A stretch of 5,114 nucleotides of DNA from an uncultured Lachnospiraceae bacterium (lineage in GTDB: Bacteria > Bacillota > Clostridia > Lachnospirales > Lachnospiraceae): NCBI GenBank assembly GCA_946639085.1, contig CAMPBP010000122.1, positions 1-5,114 on the forward strand. The letters are read 5' to 3'. Shown piece after piece: positions 1 to 5,114 of the stretch (position 1 is its first letter; every line of letters begins with the position of its first letter). The notes beneath the pieces are model-generated. The model was not told the DNA's origin. It did no database searches and saw nothing but the letters and a program-made list of their open reading frames with translations. The translations under genes and the position numbers were made by a program.

Positions 1-10
1 GGCGATCATA

Positions 11-982
11 TTGGCCACGAAATATCTTAAATACCGTCGTCACATAAATGACGTTTTAAATGGAGTGGAAGATAAGTCAAAACGAATATCTTCTCCCGAA
101 AGCACTTTGATAGGAGTGCTCATCGTAATACTCATCTTATGGAACGGAATCAATCTGGGAATGATCACCTCACTTCAGTCTTCCGTTAATAACTTAAGTA
201 ACAAGATAAGCGATCTTAACAGAGATATGAGTATATACAGTGAAGACATTGCCGGCAGGTTTAAATATGTCAATTCGGTGGTATGTTCGTCCAATGTGGT
301 ATTCGTCGGTGTTGATATGGACAGTCGTAGCGTTGAGTTGGAAACCGAAGTGCAACTTCGTCAGTTCAGTGATGATACCAAGGCTACACTTTTCTACGGC
401 CCCCACGAAGTGGAAATGAAGAATAAAGGTAACGGTACTTTCACCGCCACCGTTAACTACGGAATATTCGATGTGTGTGAAGGAGCCCCGACCGTTGTTG
501 TAGAAACAGACGGAGTAAAAAATGCGGCAGAACTGGAAACAGTTTATTACGGTCCGTTCTGGAACGATTTTTTCCCGGAAATATATGCCTCCAAGCTCCC
601 CTGGGATGTAAAACTTAAAAACGGTCATCTTACGATCAAAGATGAAATGTGGTTTTTGCGTCTCGAAGGTAAAGACATTTTGCATGAAACCGAAGCTTAT
701 CTGGTAGGTGAGATAAACGGCAATGAAGTATCAAGAACCAAGCTCGACATTGACCAAATTTCGTATGATAAACATCTTACGGTCAATGTGGATGAAGAGT
801 ATGATCTGGGCCCTTCGGATGCATTCGCATACTATATCGAGACTAAAAACAGTGCAGGCTTTACTTTAAAGAGATTGGCATGGTACTATGTGGCAAATTC
901 ATCCGACGATTGCATGGGATATTATGATTTCCCTTCGGATGTGATCTTCGATTCAGACGGTAAAATCTTGTTCTCAGAGTAA
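11..982 (+). CDS. Membrane-anchored protein of unknown function with coiled coil and beta-rich ectodomain (5' end uncertain)
   Basis: I do not recognise this protein. Seen: a basic, hydrophilic N-terminus (about residues 1-30), one hydrophobic helix (about 32-52), then a heptad pattern with hydrophobic residues at I52, L55, V59, L62, I66, L69, M73, Y76 and I80, suggesting a short parallel coiled coil just outside the membrane. Residues about 88-323 have no membrane segment and alternate in the manner of beta strands. They seem to form two similar units (about 90-181 and 200-294), each ending in an ET...YY stretch, possibly tandem Ig-like folds. Cysteines C92, C156 and C301 lie in this part. 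The likely topology is N-in, C-out, with a dimeric or trimeric stalk. The start is doubtful: the TTG at 11 has no clear Shine-Dalgarno site in the ten bases available, and the frame is open to the window edge, so the gene may begin upstream. No enzymatic motif is seen. It runs the same way as the MATE gene, 87 bases downstream. Confidence 0.7.
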   Translation: MATKYLKYRRHINDVLNGVEDKSKRISSPESTLIGVLIVILILWNGINLGMITSLQSSVNNLSNKISDLNRDMSIYSEDIAGRFKYVNSVVCSSNVVFVGVDMDSRSVELETEVQLRQFSDDTKATLFYGPHEVEMKNKGNGTFTATVNYGIFDVCEGAPTVVVETDGVKNAAELETVYYGPFWNDFFPEIYASKLPWDVKLKNGHLTIKDEMWFLRLEGKDILHETEAYLVGEINGNEVSRTKLDIDQISYDKHLTVNVDEEYDLGPSDAFAYYIETKNSAGFTLKRLAWYYVANSSDDCMGYYDFPSDVIFDSDGKILFSE

Positions 983-1069
983 AAATATTCGGGACAAAAA
1001 AGAGAAATCATATATTTTTGAGTCGGTTTTTTATTGTGGACGGGCTGATGTGAGAGTAAAATCACTATC

Positions 1070-2455
1070 ATGAGCAGGATCAATACGAAAGAAATCGATG
1101 AAAAAACACCTCTTTTGGCATTGGCAGGTCCCATGTTTATCGAGTTGTTCTTAAACATACTCTTAAACAACGTGGATACGATGATGCTTAGTCATTATTC
1201 GGAAAACGCGGTGGGATCTGTGGGAAATGCCAATCAGGTCATGTTCTTACTTATAATCATGTTCAATATAATTGCCACCGCCACATCTGTTGTGACGGCG
1301 CAATATCTTGGCGCAAAAAGATACGACAAGATGAACATGATATATACCCTTTCCATATTCGTAAATCTGTTTTTCGGAATCTTCTTAAGCGGCGCACTCG
1401 TTATATTCAAGCGTCCTTTGATGACGTTCTTAAACGTTTCTCCCGAAATGATGCCCGGAGCTTTGCTTTATATAAATATTGTAGGCGGCGGTATGGTATT
1501 TCAGGCCGTTTACAATGTTTTATTGCAGATACTTCGCTGTAACGGTTTTTCAAAGACCGGCATGTACATTTCGATAGTCATCAACTTAATAAACGTATGC
1601 GGAAACTATGTGTTCCTCTACGGTCCTTTAAAATTCCTGAATCTTGGTATAGCCGGAGCTGCCATCGCTACGGTCGCAGCCCGTGTAGTCGCCGTTATAA
1701 TAGCGATATCCTTCTTCTACAGAAAGAAGATAGGACGCATTTCGATAAAGTACTTAAGACCTTTCCCCGGTAAGTTTTTGCTTCAGATGGTAAAGATCGG
1801 TCTTCCTTCCGCGGGAGAGAACCTGTTTTACAATCTTTACCAGATGGTGCTTCTGTCATTCATCAACGCTATGGGCAACGAAGCGGTAAATGCCAAAGTT
1901 TACTGTCAGAATCTCATGTACTTTGCAATGGTCTTTTCCAATGCCTGCGCAATGGCAACTCAGATCATAACGGGGCATCTTGTAGGTGCGGAAAAAGAAG
2001 ATCTTGCCTACAAACGTGTATTTAGAACTCTCGGAACATCCCTTCCCATTACGGTGGGCTTGGCCTTGATAAACTACTTGCTGTGCACGATAACGCTCGG
2101 GTTCTTTACCGATAACCCCACGATAATCTCGCTGGGACAGGGCATAATGCTTGTGGATATATTTATCGAAGCCGGAAGATGCCTTAACATGACCTTCGTA
2201 AGCTCCTTGAAAGCTGCCGGTTCGTACATATTCCCTTTGATCATCGGTCTTATCACCATGTGGGGAATAGGAGCAGCGGGCGGATATACATTTGGCGTTT
2301 TACTGGGGCTTGGAGTAAAGGGCGTCTTTATGGGAACGGCTTCGGATGAATGTATACGCGGCCTTATAGTCATGTGGTATTGGTATAAAAAGAAATGGTA
2401 CGGAAAAGCCATAGTAAAGAAAAGCCCGATAATGGTTGAAGAAGAAAACGAATAA
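1070..2455 (+). CDS. MATE family efflux transporter
   Basis: Multidrug and toxic compound extrusion (MATE) proteins are inner-membrane antiporters that export cationic drugs, dyes or metabolites using a Na+ or H+ gradient. The 461 residues match the usual family length, and about 12 hydrophobic helices fall into two homologous halves. The N-half opens with PLLALAGPMFIE and NNVDTMMLSHY; D36 sits where NorM-type proteins carry the TM1 cation-binding aspartate. It continues with the TSVVTAQYLGAKRYDK loop. The C-half opens at about 243 with IGLPSAGENLFYN and contains ATQIITGHLVGAEKED, the counterpart of the first-half loop. Acidic residues D363 and E367 in the tenth helix could help in cation coupling. 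The end (WYWYKKKWYGKA) is the usual cytoplasmic tail. An in-frame stop at 1046-1048 limits upstream extension, so the ATG at 1070 is the only sensible start. Its Shine-Dalgarno site is poor: GAGAG lies 13 bases upstream. No terminator follows, so transcription could run into the regulator gene 50 bases on. The substrate cannot be told. Confidence 0.95.
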   Translation: MSRINTKEIDEKTPLLALAGPMFIELFLNILLNNVDTMMLSHYSENAVGSVGNANQVMFLLIIMFNIIATATSVVTAQYLGAKRYDKMNMIYTLSIFVNLFFGIFLSGALVIFKRPLMTFLNVSPEMMPGALLYINIVGGGMVFQAVYNVLLQILRCNGFSKTGMYISIVINLINVCGNYVFLYGPLKFLNLGIAGAAIATVAARVVAVIIAISFFYRKKIGRISIKYLRPFPGKFLLQMVKIGLPSAGENLFYNLYQMVLLSFINAMGNEAVNAKVYCQNLMYFAMVFSNACAMATQIITGHLVGAEKEDLAYKRVFRTLGTSLPITVGLALINYLLCTITLGFFTDNPTIISLGQGIMLVDIFIEAGRCLNMTFVSSLKAAGSYIFPLIIGLITMWGIGAAGGYTFGVLLGLGVKGVFMGTASDECIRGLIVMWYWYKKKWYGKAIVKKSPIMVEEENE

Positions 2456-2477
2456 GTGTACACTGTACCTATACAGG
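2456..2477. promoter_or_regulatory. Candidate operator upstream of the Nudix-LytTR gene
   Basis: Directly after the MATE stop codon there is an 8-base palindrome GTGTACAC (2456-2463), followed by the dyad CTGTA-N4-TACAG (2463-2476). The same stretch reads as related heptamers in tandem: TGTACAC, TGTACCT, ATACAGG (2457-2477). TATACA (2470-2475) could act as a -10 element, but nothing like TTGACA lies 16-18 bases upstream, as in promoters that depend on an activator. LytTR proteins usually bind direct repeats about one helical turn or more apart; this site does not match that consensus clearly. The position fits autoregulation, but binding is an inference. Confidence 0.35.
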
Positions 2478-2493
2478 CAAAAAACCTTTAATT

Positions 2494-2498
2494 GAGGT
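2494..2498 (+). promoter_or_regulatory. Ribosome binding site of the Nudix-LytTR gene, possibly in a small hairpin
   Basis: GAGG at 2494-2497 lies 8 bases before the ATG at 2506, supporting that start. ACCTT (2484-2488) can pair with GAGGT (2494-2498) across the loop TAATT, which would hide the site. The stem has only five pairs, one of them G-U, so it may be weak or irrelevant. Confidence 0.6.
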
Positions 2499-2505
2499 AC
2501 GGCGT

Positions 2506-3306
2506 ATGAGTGAAAAAAGTGTGGCTGTGATACTAAAGGAAAACACTATTTTGATGGAAAAGATAGTGATCGACGGCCGCGCTTTTTATTCTTTGCCCGG
2601 TGGCACCATAGAACCCGGTGAAACACCCGAGCAAGCCGTTATAAGAGAACTTAAAGAAGAATGCAATTTGGATGTGGAAGTCGTGCGTCCCTTAAGCGTT
2701 GTTCACAGAGTAAAAAACAGAACGAAGTACACCTTTGAATGCAAGATCGTCGGGGATCAGATACCGAGCGTCGGTAAAGATCCGGAGTTTCCCGATGATC
2801 AACAGATCATCAAGGATGTACTTTTTATGCATTTAGAGGATATAAACGAGAAAGACAGAGCCTTTCTTTGGTCGGAGGGTCTCATGGAAACGGGGGACTT
2901 TACCGATGAGGTCATGAGCTGGGGAGATATAATCAGTTATCCCAAAACAAAGGAAGATTCCTCTTTTTCAAAGCTTACGGGCAAGTGCGACGACGAGACC
3001 GTGACCTTTGACGCCGATGATATTCTCTATGTGGAAAAGGTAGATGATAAGACTTTTGTTTATACATCCGATAAAGTGATACGCGTCGATCAAACTCTAC
3101 GGGATCTGGAAGATGGTTTACATAACCCAAAATTCTTCAGATGCTCAAAGTCGATGATAGTAAATGTGGATAAGGTCGAAAGGCTTAAAAGTCTTTCTTC
3201 AAACCGCATAGACGTGGTGCTTGAAAGCAGCGAACATATCATCATTTCACGTACTTACGCATCGGATTTTCGAAGATTGTTGAAAGGAGGGCTTAAACGT
3301 GACTGA
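2506..3306 (+). CDS. Nudix-LytTR fusion protein, putative nucleotide-responsive transcription regulator
   Basis: Two domains are visible in 266 residues. Residues about 4-127 are a Nudix fold: strand VAVILKENTILMEK, then SLPGG and the Nudix box from G33 to L55. The box fits Gx5Ex7REUxEExGU, with metal-binding E39, R47, E48, E51 and E52 present and only the last glycine replaced by N54. Nudix enzymes hydrolyse nucleoside diphosphates linked to another moiety; the substrate cannot be read here. After a hydrophilic linker (about 128-160), residues about 165-261 form a LytTR DNA-binding domain: DILYVEKVDDKTFVYT, the FFRCSKSMIVNVDKVERL core and the ISRTYASDFRRLLKG end. There is no receiver domain and no membrane helix, so the protein should be cytoplasmic. 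It resembles NrtR in plan (Nudix sensor then DNA-binding domain) but has a different DNA-binding fold. The coding end overlaps the DUF3021-like gene by 8 bases, so the two are co-expressed. Domain calls are strong; ligand control is inference. Confidence 0.9.
   Translation: MSEKSVAVILKENTILMEKIVIDGRAFYSLPGGTIEPGETPEQAVIRELKEECNLDVEVVRPLSVVHRVKNRTKYTFECKIVGDQIPSVGKDPEFPDDQQIIKDVLFMHLEDINEKDRAFLWSEGLMETGDFTDEVMSWGDIISYPKTKEDSSFSKLTGKCDDETVTFDADDILYVEKVDDKTFVYTSDKVIRVDQTLRDLEDGLHNPKFFRCSKSMIVNVDKVERLKSLSSNRIDVVLESSEHIIISRTYASDFRRLLKGGLKRD
3284..3290 (+). promoter_or_regulatory. Strong Shine-Dalgarno site inside the Nudix-LytTR gene, for the DUF3021-like gene
   Basis: AAGGAGG lies 8 bases before a GTG start at 3299. 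It is the best Shine-Dalgarno match in the window and decides that start even though the gene begins with GTG inside the previous coding region. It suggests coupled translation with a high yield of the membrane partner. Confidence 0.85.
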
Positions 3307-3763
3307 CAGCGAAAAGAAAGTTTCCAAGTGGGAACGTTTTCTGACAAAAGAGATCGGGATAGAGTTTAAGGCCTGTCTTTATTTCTTTGCCATACTTTTC
3401 TTTTACTGCGTTTACCGAATCGTATCCGGATCCTGGGACGCAAGTATAGTGCATATGGCAGAGATGATCTTTTTGGCATACGGCATGGGATATCTTCAGG
3501 TTTATGCCATGTCTGCATTTGACGAAGCCGATTCCTTTGGGATAAAAGAGATCGTATGTATGGTACTTTGCACCACAATTTATGCAGCCTGTTCCTATTT
3601 CTTTAAATGGTTTGACAAAAAGCTTACGGTATCGCTTCTGTTCGCGGCTTACGTGGCCCTCACATACTTCTGTGCGTTCCTGATCTACAAGATACGACGC
3701 TCGATAGATAACCGTATATTGAATGAAGAGTTAAAGGAATTTAAAAAGAAACTGCACGAATGA
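3299..3763 (+). CDS. DUF3021-like four-helix membrane protein, likely partner of the LytTR regulator
   Basis: The 154-residue product has four hydrophobic helices (about 22-42, 50-71, 83-104 and 109-131), a charged N-terminus and a charged C-terminal helix (about 131-152, rich in K and E) that should lie in the cytoplasm. Size, helix spacing and above all its place directly behind a LytTR gene fit the DUF3021 family, which is often paired with LytTR regulators in Firmicutes. The family has no firmly known biochemical role. In streptococcal LytTR systems such as HdrRM and BrsRM, a small membrane protein restrains the LytTR regulator; by analogy this protein could hold the Nudix-LytTR protein at the membrane or inhibit it. 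It starts with GTG at 3299, behind a strong Shine-Dalgarno site and overlapping the regulator gene by 8 bases. Its stop codon lies just before a terminator. The DUF3021 assignment is from pattern and context, not a database search. Confidence 0.75.
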   Translation: MTDSEKKVSKWERFLTKEIGIEFKACLYFFAILFFYCVYRIVSGSWDASIVHMAEMIFLAYGMGYLQVYAMSAFDEADSFGIKEIVCMVLCTTIYAACSYFFKWFDKKLTVSLLFAAYVALTYFCAFLIYKIRRSIDNRILNEELKEFKKKLHE

Positions 3764-3769
3764 GTAAAG

Positions 3770-3799
3770 AAAAAGGACCTTAAGCCGGGTCCTTTTTTT
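3770..3799. terminator. Bidirectional rho-independent terminator between convergent genes
   Basis: GGACC (3775-3779) pairs with GGTCC (3788-3792) around an 8-base loop. The stem is lengthened by five A's (3770-3774) facing seven T's (3793-3799). The T run ends rightward transcripts from the DUF3021-like gene, whose stop codon is seven bases upstream. Read leftward, the A run gives the U tract for the glycosyltransferase transcript. The stop codon of that minus-strand gene (3780-3782) lies in the loop, and its last codons form the right arm. Confidence 0.9.
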
Positions 3800-4967
3800 C
3801 GTTCAATGTTTTATACAGTGTCATTACTGAGTCGTATATCAAGAATATCTGTATCGCGGCAAGTATCTCATAGTTAAAATACATGCCGTAAACAAAATAT
3901 GTCTGATATGCTATGAAGGATATGAATATTCTAAGAAGTGGAACGTAAAACTTCTTTGGCATCATGAAGGCATAAACTATCGCAAGTAAATCTACCATGT
4001 AAGCATATCTTTCATGCATTCCGGGTAAAAAGAAAACGATAAGCGACCCAACAACCAACGAAATCTGAAGAAGAAGCCCGTTGTCGATGCCCTTCTCGTA
4101 ACATTTCTTTAAAACGTAATACATGAATACCAGAAGAACGCAGAACGTAAATATGATGCCCGCGGTTTTGTAAAGATCGATGTAAGCGTCGTTCATCAAA
4201 AGATAGTATATGTTTGGCCAGTTGTTAGAGATTCCCGCAGATTTGCCTTCAGCCTGTCCTTTGTATATAAGGAGACATTCGATAAAAGGTCTTCCGGCAA
4301 TCATCATGGGGATGGCGGAAACAATATATGTGGCGGGAATGATGAAGAACTCCCAAAACTTTATCTTCTTTAAGAAGAATAAAAGCACAAGCACCGGTGC
4401 AAAGAAAACGGACTGAAGCTTAAGGGCAAATGCGATGGAGAAAAAGATCATGCCTTTAAGCGAGTCTTCTTTAGACAGATATAAAAAGCTTAAAACGATC
4501 ATGGATACGTAGATGGAATCGCACTGGCCCCACATGCCGGAGTTTGCGATGATCGTGGGAGTAAGCCATATAACGCCGAATACAAGGACGGGGTTGACTT
4601 TTCTTTGTACCTTACCGTCATTACAGATTGAAACCGTAAACGAAGCCGTTACCATCGCAAGGAAAAGATCGAAGATCATGGAGAAAACCTTGATGGCGTA
4701 AAGATCGTAAACGGGAAGCTTGGAGATGATCCACAATACGTACATGTAGATGGGAGTGTAGTTGTACCAGCCCACGCTAAGGGATTTAAAACCTTCGTTT
4801 CTTAAGACGGATATCCATCTTTCGAGATAAAGAGTATAATCATCGGACACATAGGAAAAAAGAACGACTCTTGCGATAATGCCAAAAAGTATAAGGGCAA
4901 AGAAAGCCAGAACGTCCAACAGGTTATATTCTTTTGAAAAAATCTTAACAGGTCTGTTTAAGTTCAT
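3780..4967 (-). CDS. GT-C / Gpi18-like polytopic glycosyltransferase (putative mannosyltransferase-related)
   Basis: This is a membrane protein of 395 residues with about ten hydrophobic helices, which resembles GT-C glycosyltransferases of the Gpi18-like mannosyltransferase group. Such enzymes move a sugar from a polyprenyl-phosphate donor to an acceptor on the outer membrane face. Key signs, numbered from the chosen start: an acidic pair D42-D43 in the first outer loop followed by YLERW, GMWGQCDSIY (144-153), FALKLQSVF (180-188), NNWPN (248-252), and PGMHERYAYMVD (315-326), the HERY signature of this group. I chose the ATG at 4967 because GGAAGG lies six bases upstream and the predicted transcript starts near 4994. 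A TTG at 4994 would add nine residues but would sit at the transcript start with no leader. The gene is convergent to the regulator pair and has its own promoter, so it is probably a separate unit. Acceptor and sugar are unknown; cell-envelope or exopolysaccharide glycosylation is an inference. Confidence 0.85.
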   Translation of the reverse strand: MNLNRPVKIFSKEYNLLDVLAFFALILFGIIARVVLFSYVSDDYTLYLERWISVLRNEGFKSLSVGWYNYTPIYMYVLWIISKLPVYDLYAIKVFSMIFDLFLAMVTASFTVSICNDGKVQRKVNPVLVFGVIWLTPTIIANSGMWGQCDSIYVSMIVLSFLYLSKEDSLKGMIFFSIAFALKLQSVFFAPVLVLLFFLKKIKFWEFFIIPATYIVSAIPMMIAGRPFIECLLIYKGQAEGKSAGISNNWPNIYYLLMNDAYIDLYKTAGIIFTFCVLLVFMYYVLKKCYEKGIDNGLLLQISLVVGSLIVFFLPGMHERYAYMVDLLAIVYAFMMPKKFYVPLLRIFISFIAYQTYFVYGMYFNYEILAAIQIFLIYDSVMTLYKTLNEKKDPA

Positions 4968-4973
4968 ATAAAA

Positions 4974-4979
4974 CCTTCC
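4974..4979 (-). promoter_or_regulatory. Ribosome binding site deciding the glycosyltransferase start
   Basis: On the minus strand GGAAGG lies six bases before the ATG at 4967. It favours this start over the TTG at 4994, which has no comparable site. Confidence 0.7.
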
Positions 4980-5000
4980 GTAATCATTAATCAATTAAAC

Positions 5001-5029
5001 ATTATACACTAACGAGACGAGTATGTCAG
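5001..5029 (-). promoter_or_regulatory. Sigma-A-type promoter of the glycosyltransferase gene
   Basis: On the minus strand a CTGACA -35 element (complement of 5024-5029, five of six bases matching TTGACA) is followed after exactly 17 bases by a perfect TATAAT -10 element (complement of 5001-5006). Transcription should begin near 4994, giving a leader of about 27 bases. TAATCA is repeated seven bases apart at 4981-4986 and 4988-4993, at the expected transcript start, where a regulator could bind. Confidence 0.8.
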
Positions 5030-5100
5030 AAAAATGTGAAACTTCTCGTAATACCATTGACATTAAGTGCAAAGATGTGGAAGAATTGTTGTATTCGTAA
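5023..5100 (+). CDS. Doubtful 25-codon ORF divergent from the glycosyltransferase gene
   Basis: An ATG at 5023 opens a 25-residue frame closed by TAA at 5098-5100. The product is hydrophilic, starts MSEKCETSRN and ends CKDVEELLYS, with cysteines at 5 and 16 and no membrane segment. There is no good Shine-Dalgarno site (only GAGACGAG just upstream), and its first codons overlap the -35 element of the opposite promoter. It could be a small peptide gene, the remnant of a larger gene, or chance. I see no homology. Confidence 0.15.
   Translation: MSEKCETSRNTIDIKCKDVEELLYS
5057..5086 (+). promoter_or_regulatory. Possible rightward promoter for a gene beyond the window
   Basis: A perfect TTGACA (5057-5062) is followed after 18 bases by AAGAAT (5081-5086, four of six matching TATAAT), preceded by a TGG extended -10 motif (5078-5080). 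Transcription would start near 5093 and run out of the window. No gene is visible downstream within the remaining bases, so the support is the motif alone. Confidence 0.4.
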
Positions 5101-5114
5101 AGATATAAAGAACG

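Noticed and set aside
194..685. Minus-strand ORF of 163 codons within the anchored-protein gene
   Set aside because: It lies wholly opposite a convincing protein with membrane helix and coiled coil, has no recognisable domain, and looks like a mirror of the codon use of the real gene.
981..1032. AT-rich inverted repeat AAAAATAT...ATATTTTT followed by a T run as a terminator or promoter before the MATE gene
   Set aside because: The stem has only A-T pairs with a 23-base loop, too weak for a terminator. TATATT at 1011-1016 could be a -10 element, but no acceptable -35 element lies 16-18 bases upstream.
922..1170. Minus-strand ORF of 82 codons across the gap between the first two genes
   Set aside because: It overlaps the MATE start and the 3' end of the upstream gene, and I recognise no family; its hydrophobic stretch falls opposite the start of the MATE gene.
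2074..2463. Minus-strand ORF of 129 codons within the MATE gene
   Set aside because: It is antisense to well-conserved MATE helices and has low-complexity Pro/Ser-rich composition typical of a shadow frame.
2463..2486. CTGTA/TACAG hairpin as a terminator of the MATE gene
   Set aside because: The stem has only five pairs and is followed by A's, not T's, on the plus strand, so it cannot end the rightward transcript.
3366..3578. Minus-strand ORF of 70 codons inside the DUF3021-like gene
   Set aside because: Its Arg-rich product is opposite hydrophobic helices of the real gene and has no supporting start signal or homology.
4210..4701. Two plus-strand ORFs (68 and 62 codons) inside the glycosyltransferase gene
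   Set aside because: Both lie antisense to conserved motifs of the glycosyltransferase (NNWPN, KLQS, GMWGQCD) and have no recognisable domain.

Overview
The window looks like low-to-moderate-GC Firmicutes DNA, most likely Clostridia of the Lachnospiraceae type (Butyrivibrio-like). This rests on protein style, purine-rich Shine-Dalgarno sites, a LytTR/DUF3021 gene pair and a Gpi18-like envelope glycosyltransferase. The taxonomic call is an inference; there is no rRNA or other marker gene here.

Layout: (1) 11-982 (+) encodes an unrecognised protein with one membrane anchor, a short coiled coil and a beta-rich outer part; its 5' end may lie outside the window. (2) 1070-2455 (+) encodes a complete 12-helix MATE-family exporter. 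(3) 2506-3306 (+) encodes an unusual protein: an N-terminal Nudix domain with a nearly perfect Nudix box joined to a C-terminal LytTR DNA-binding domain. (4) 3299-3763 (+) overlaps it by 8 bases and encodes a four-helix DUF3021-like membrane protein, the usual partner of receiver-less LytTR regulators. (5) A compact bidirectional terminator at 3770-3799 separates this rightward block from (6) a convergent gene on the minus strand (3780-4967), a polytopic GT-C/Gpi18-like glycosyltransferase with a good sigma-A-type promoter at 5001-5029. (7) The last ~120 bases hold that promoter, a possible rightward promoter and a doubtful 25-codon ORF.

The most interesting element is the Nudix-LytTR plus DUF3021 pair. 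By analogy with NrtR (Nudix plus winged helix, responding to ADP-ribose) and with LytTR regulatory systems such as HdrRM and BrsRM (LytTR regulator restrained by a membrane protein), it could be a switch in which a nucleotide-like ligand and a membrane partner jointly control DNA binding. Candidate sites lie in the 50-base gap upstream, which has a CTGTA-N4-TACAG dyad and 7-base-spaced repeats. The neighbouring MATE exporter is a possible target or co-transcribed effector. The two domains are seen in the sequence; the signalling model is inference.
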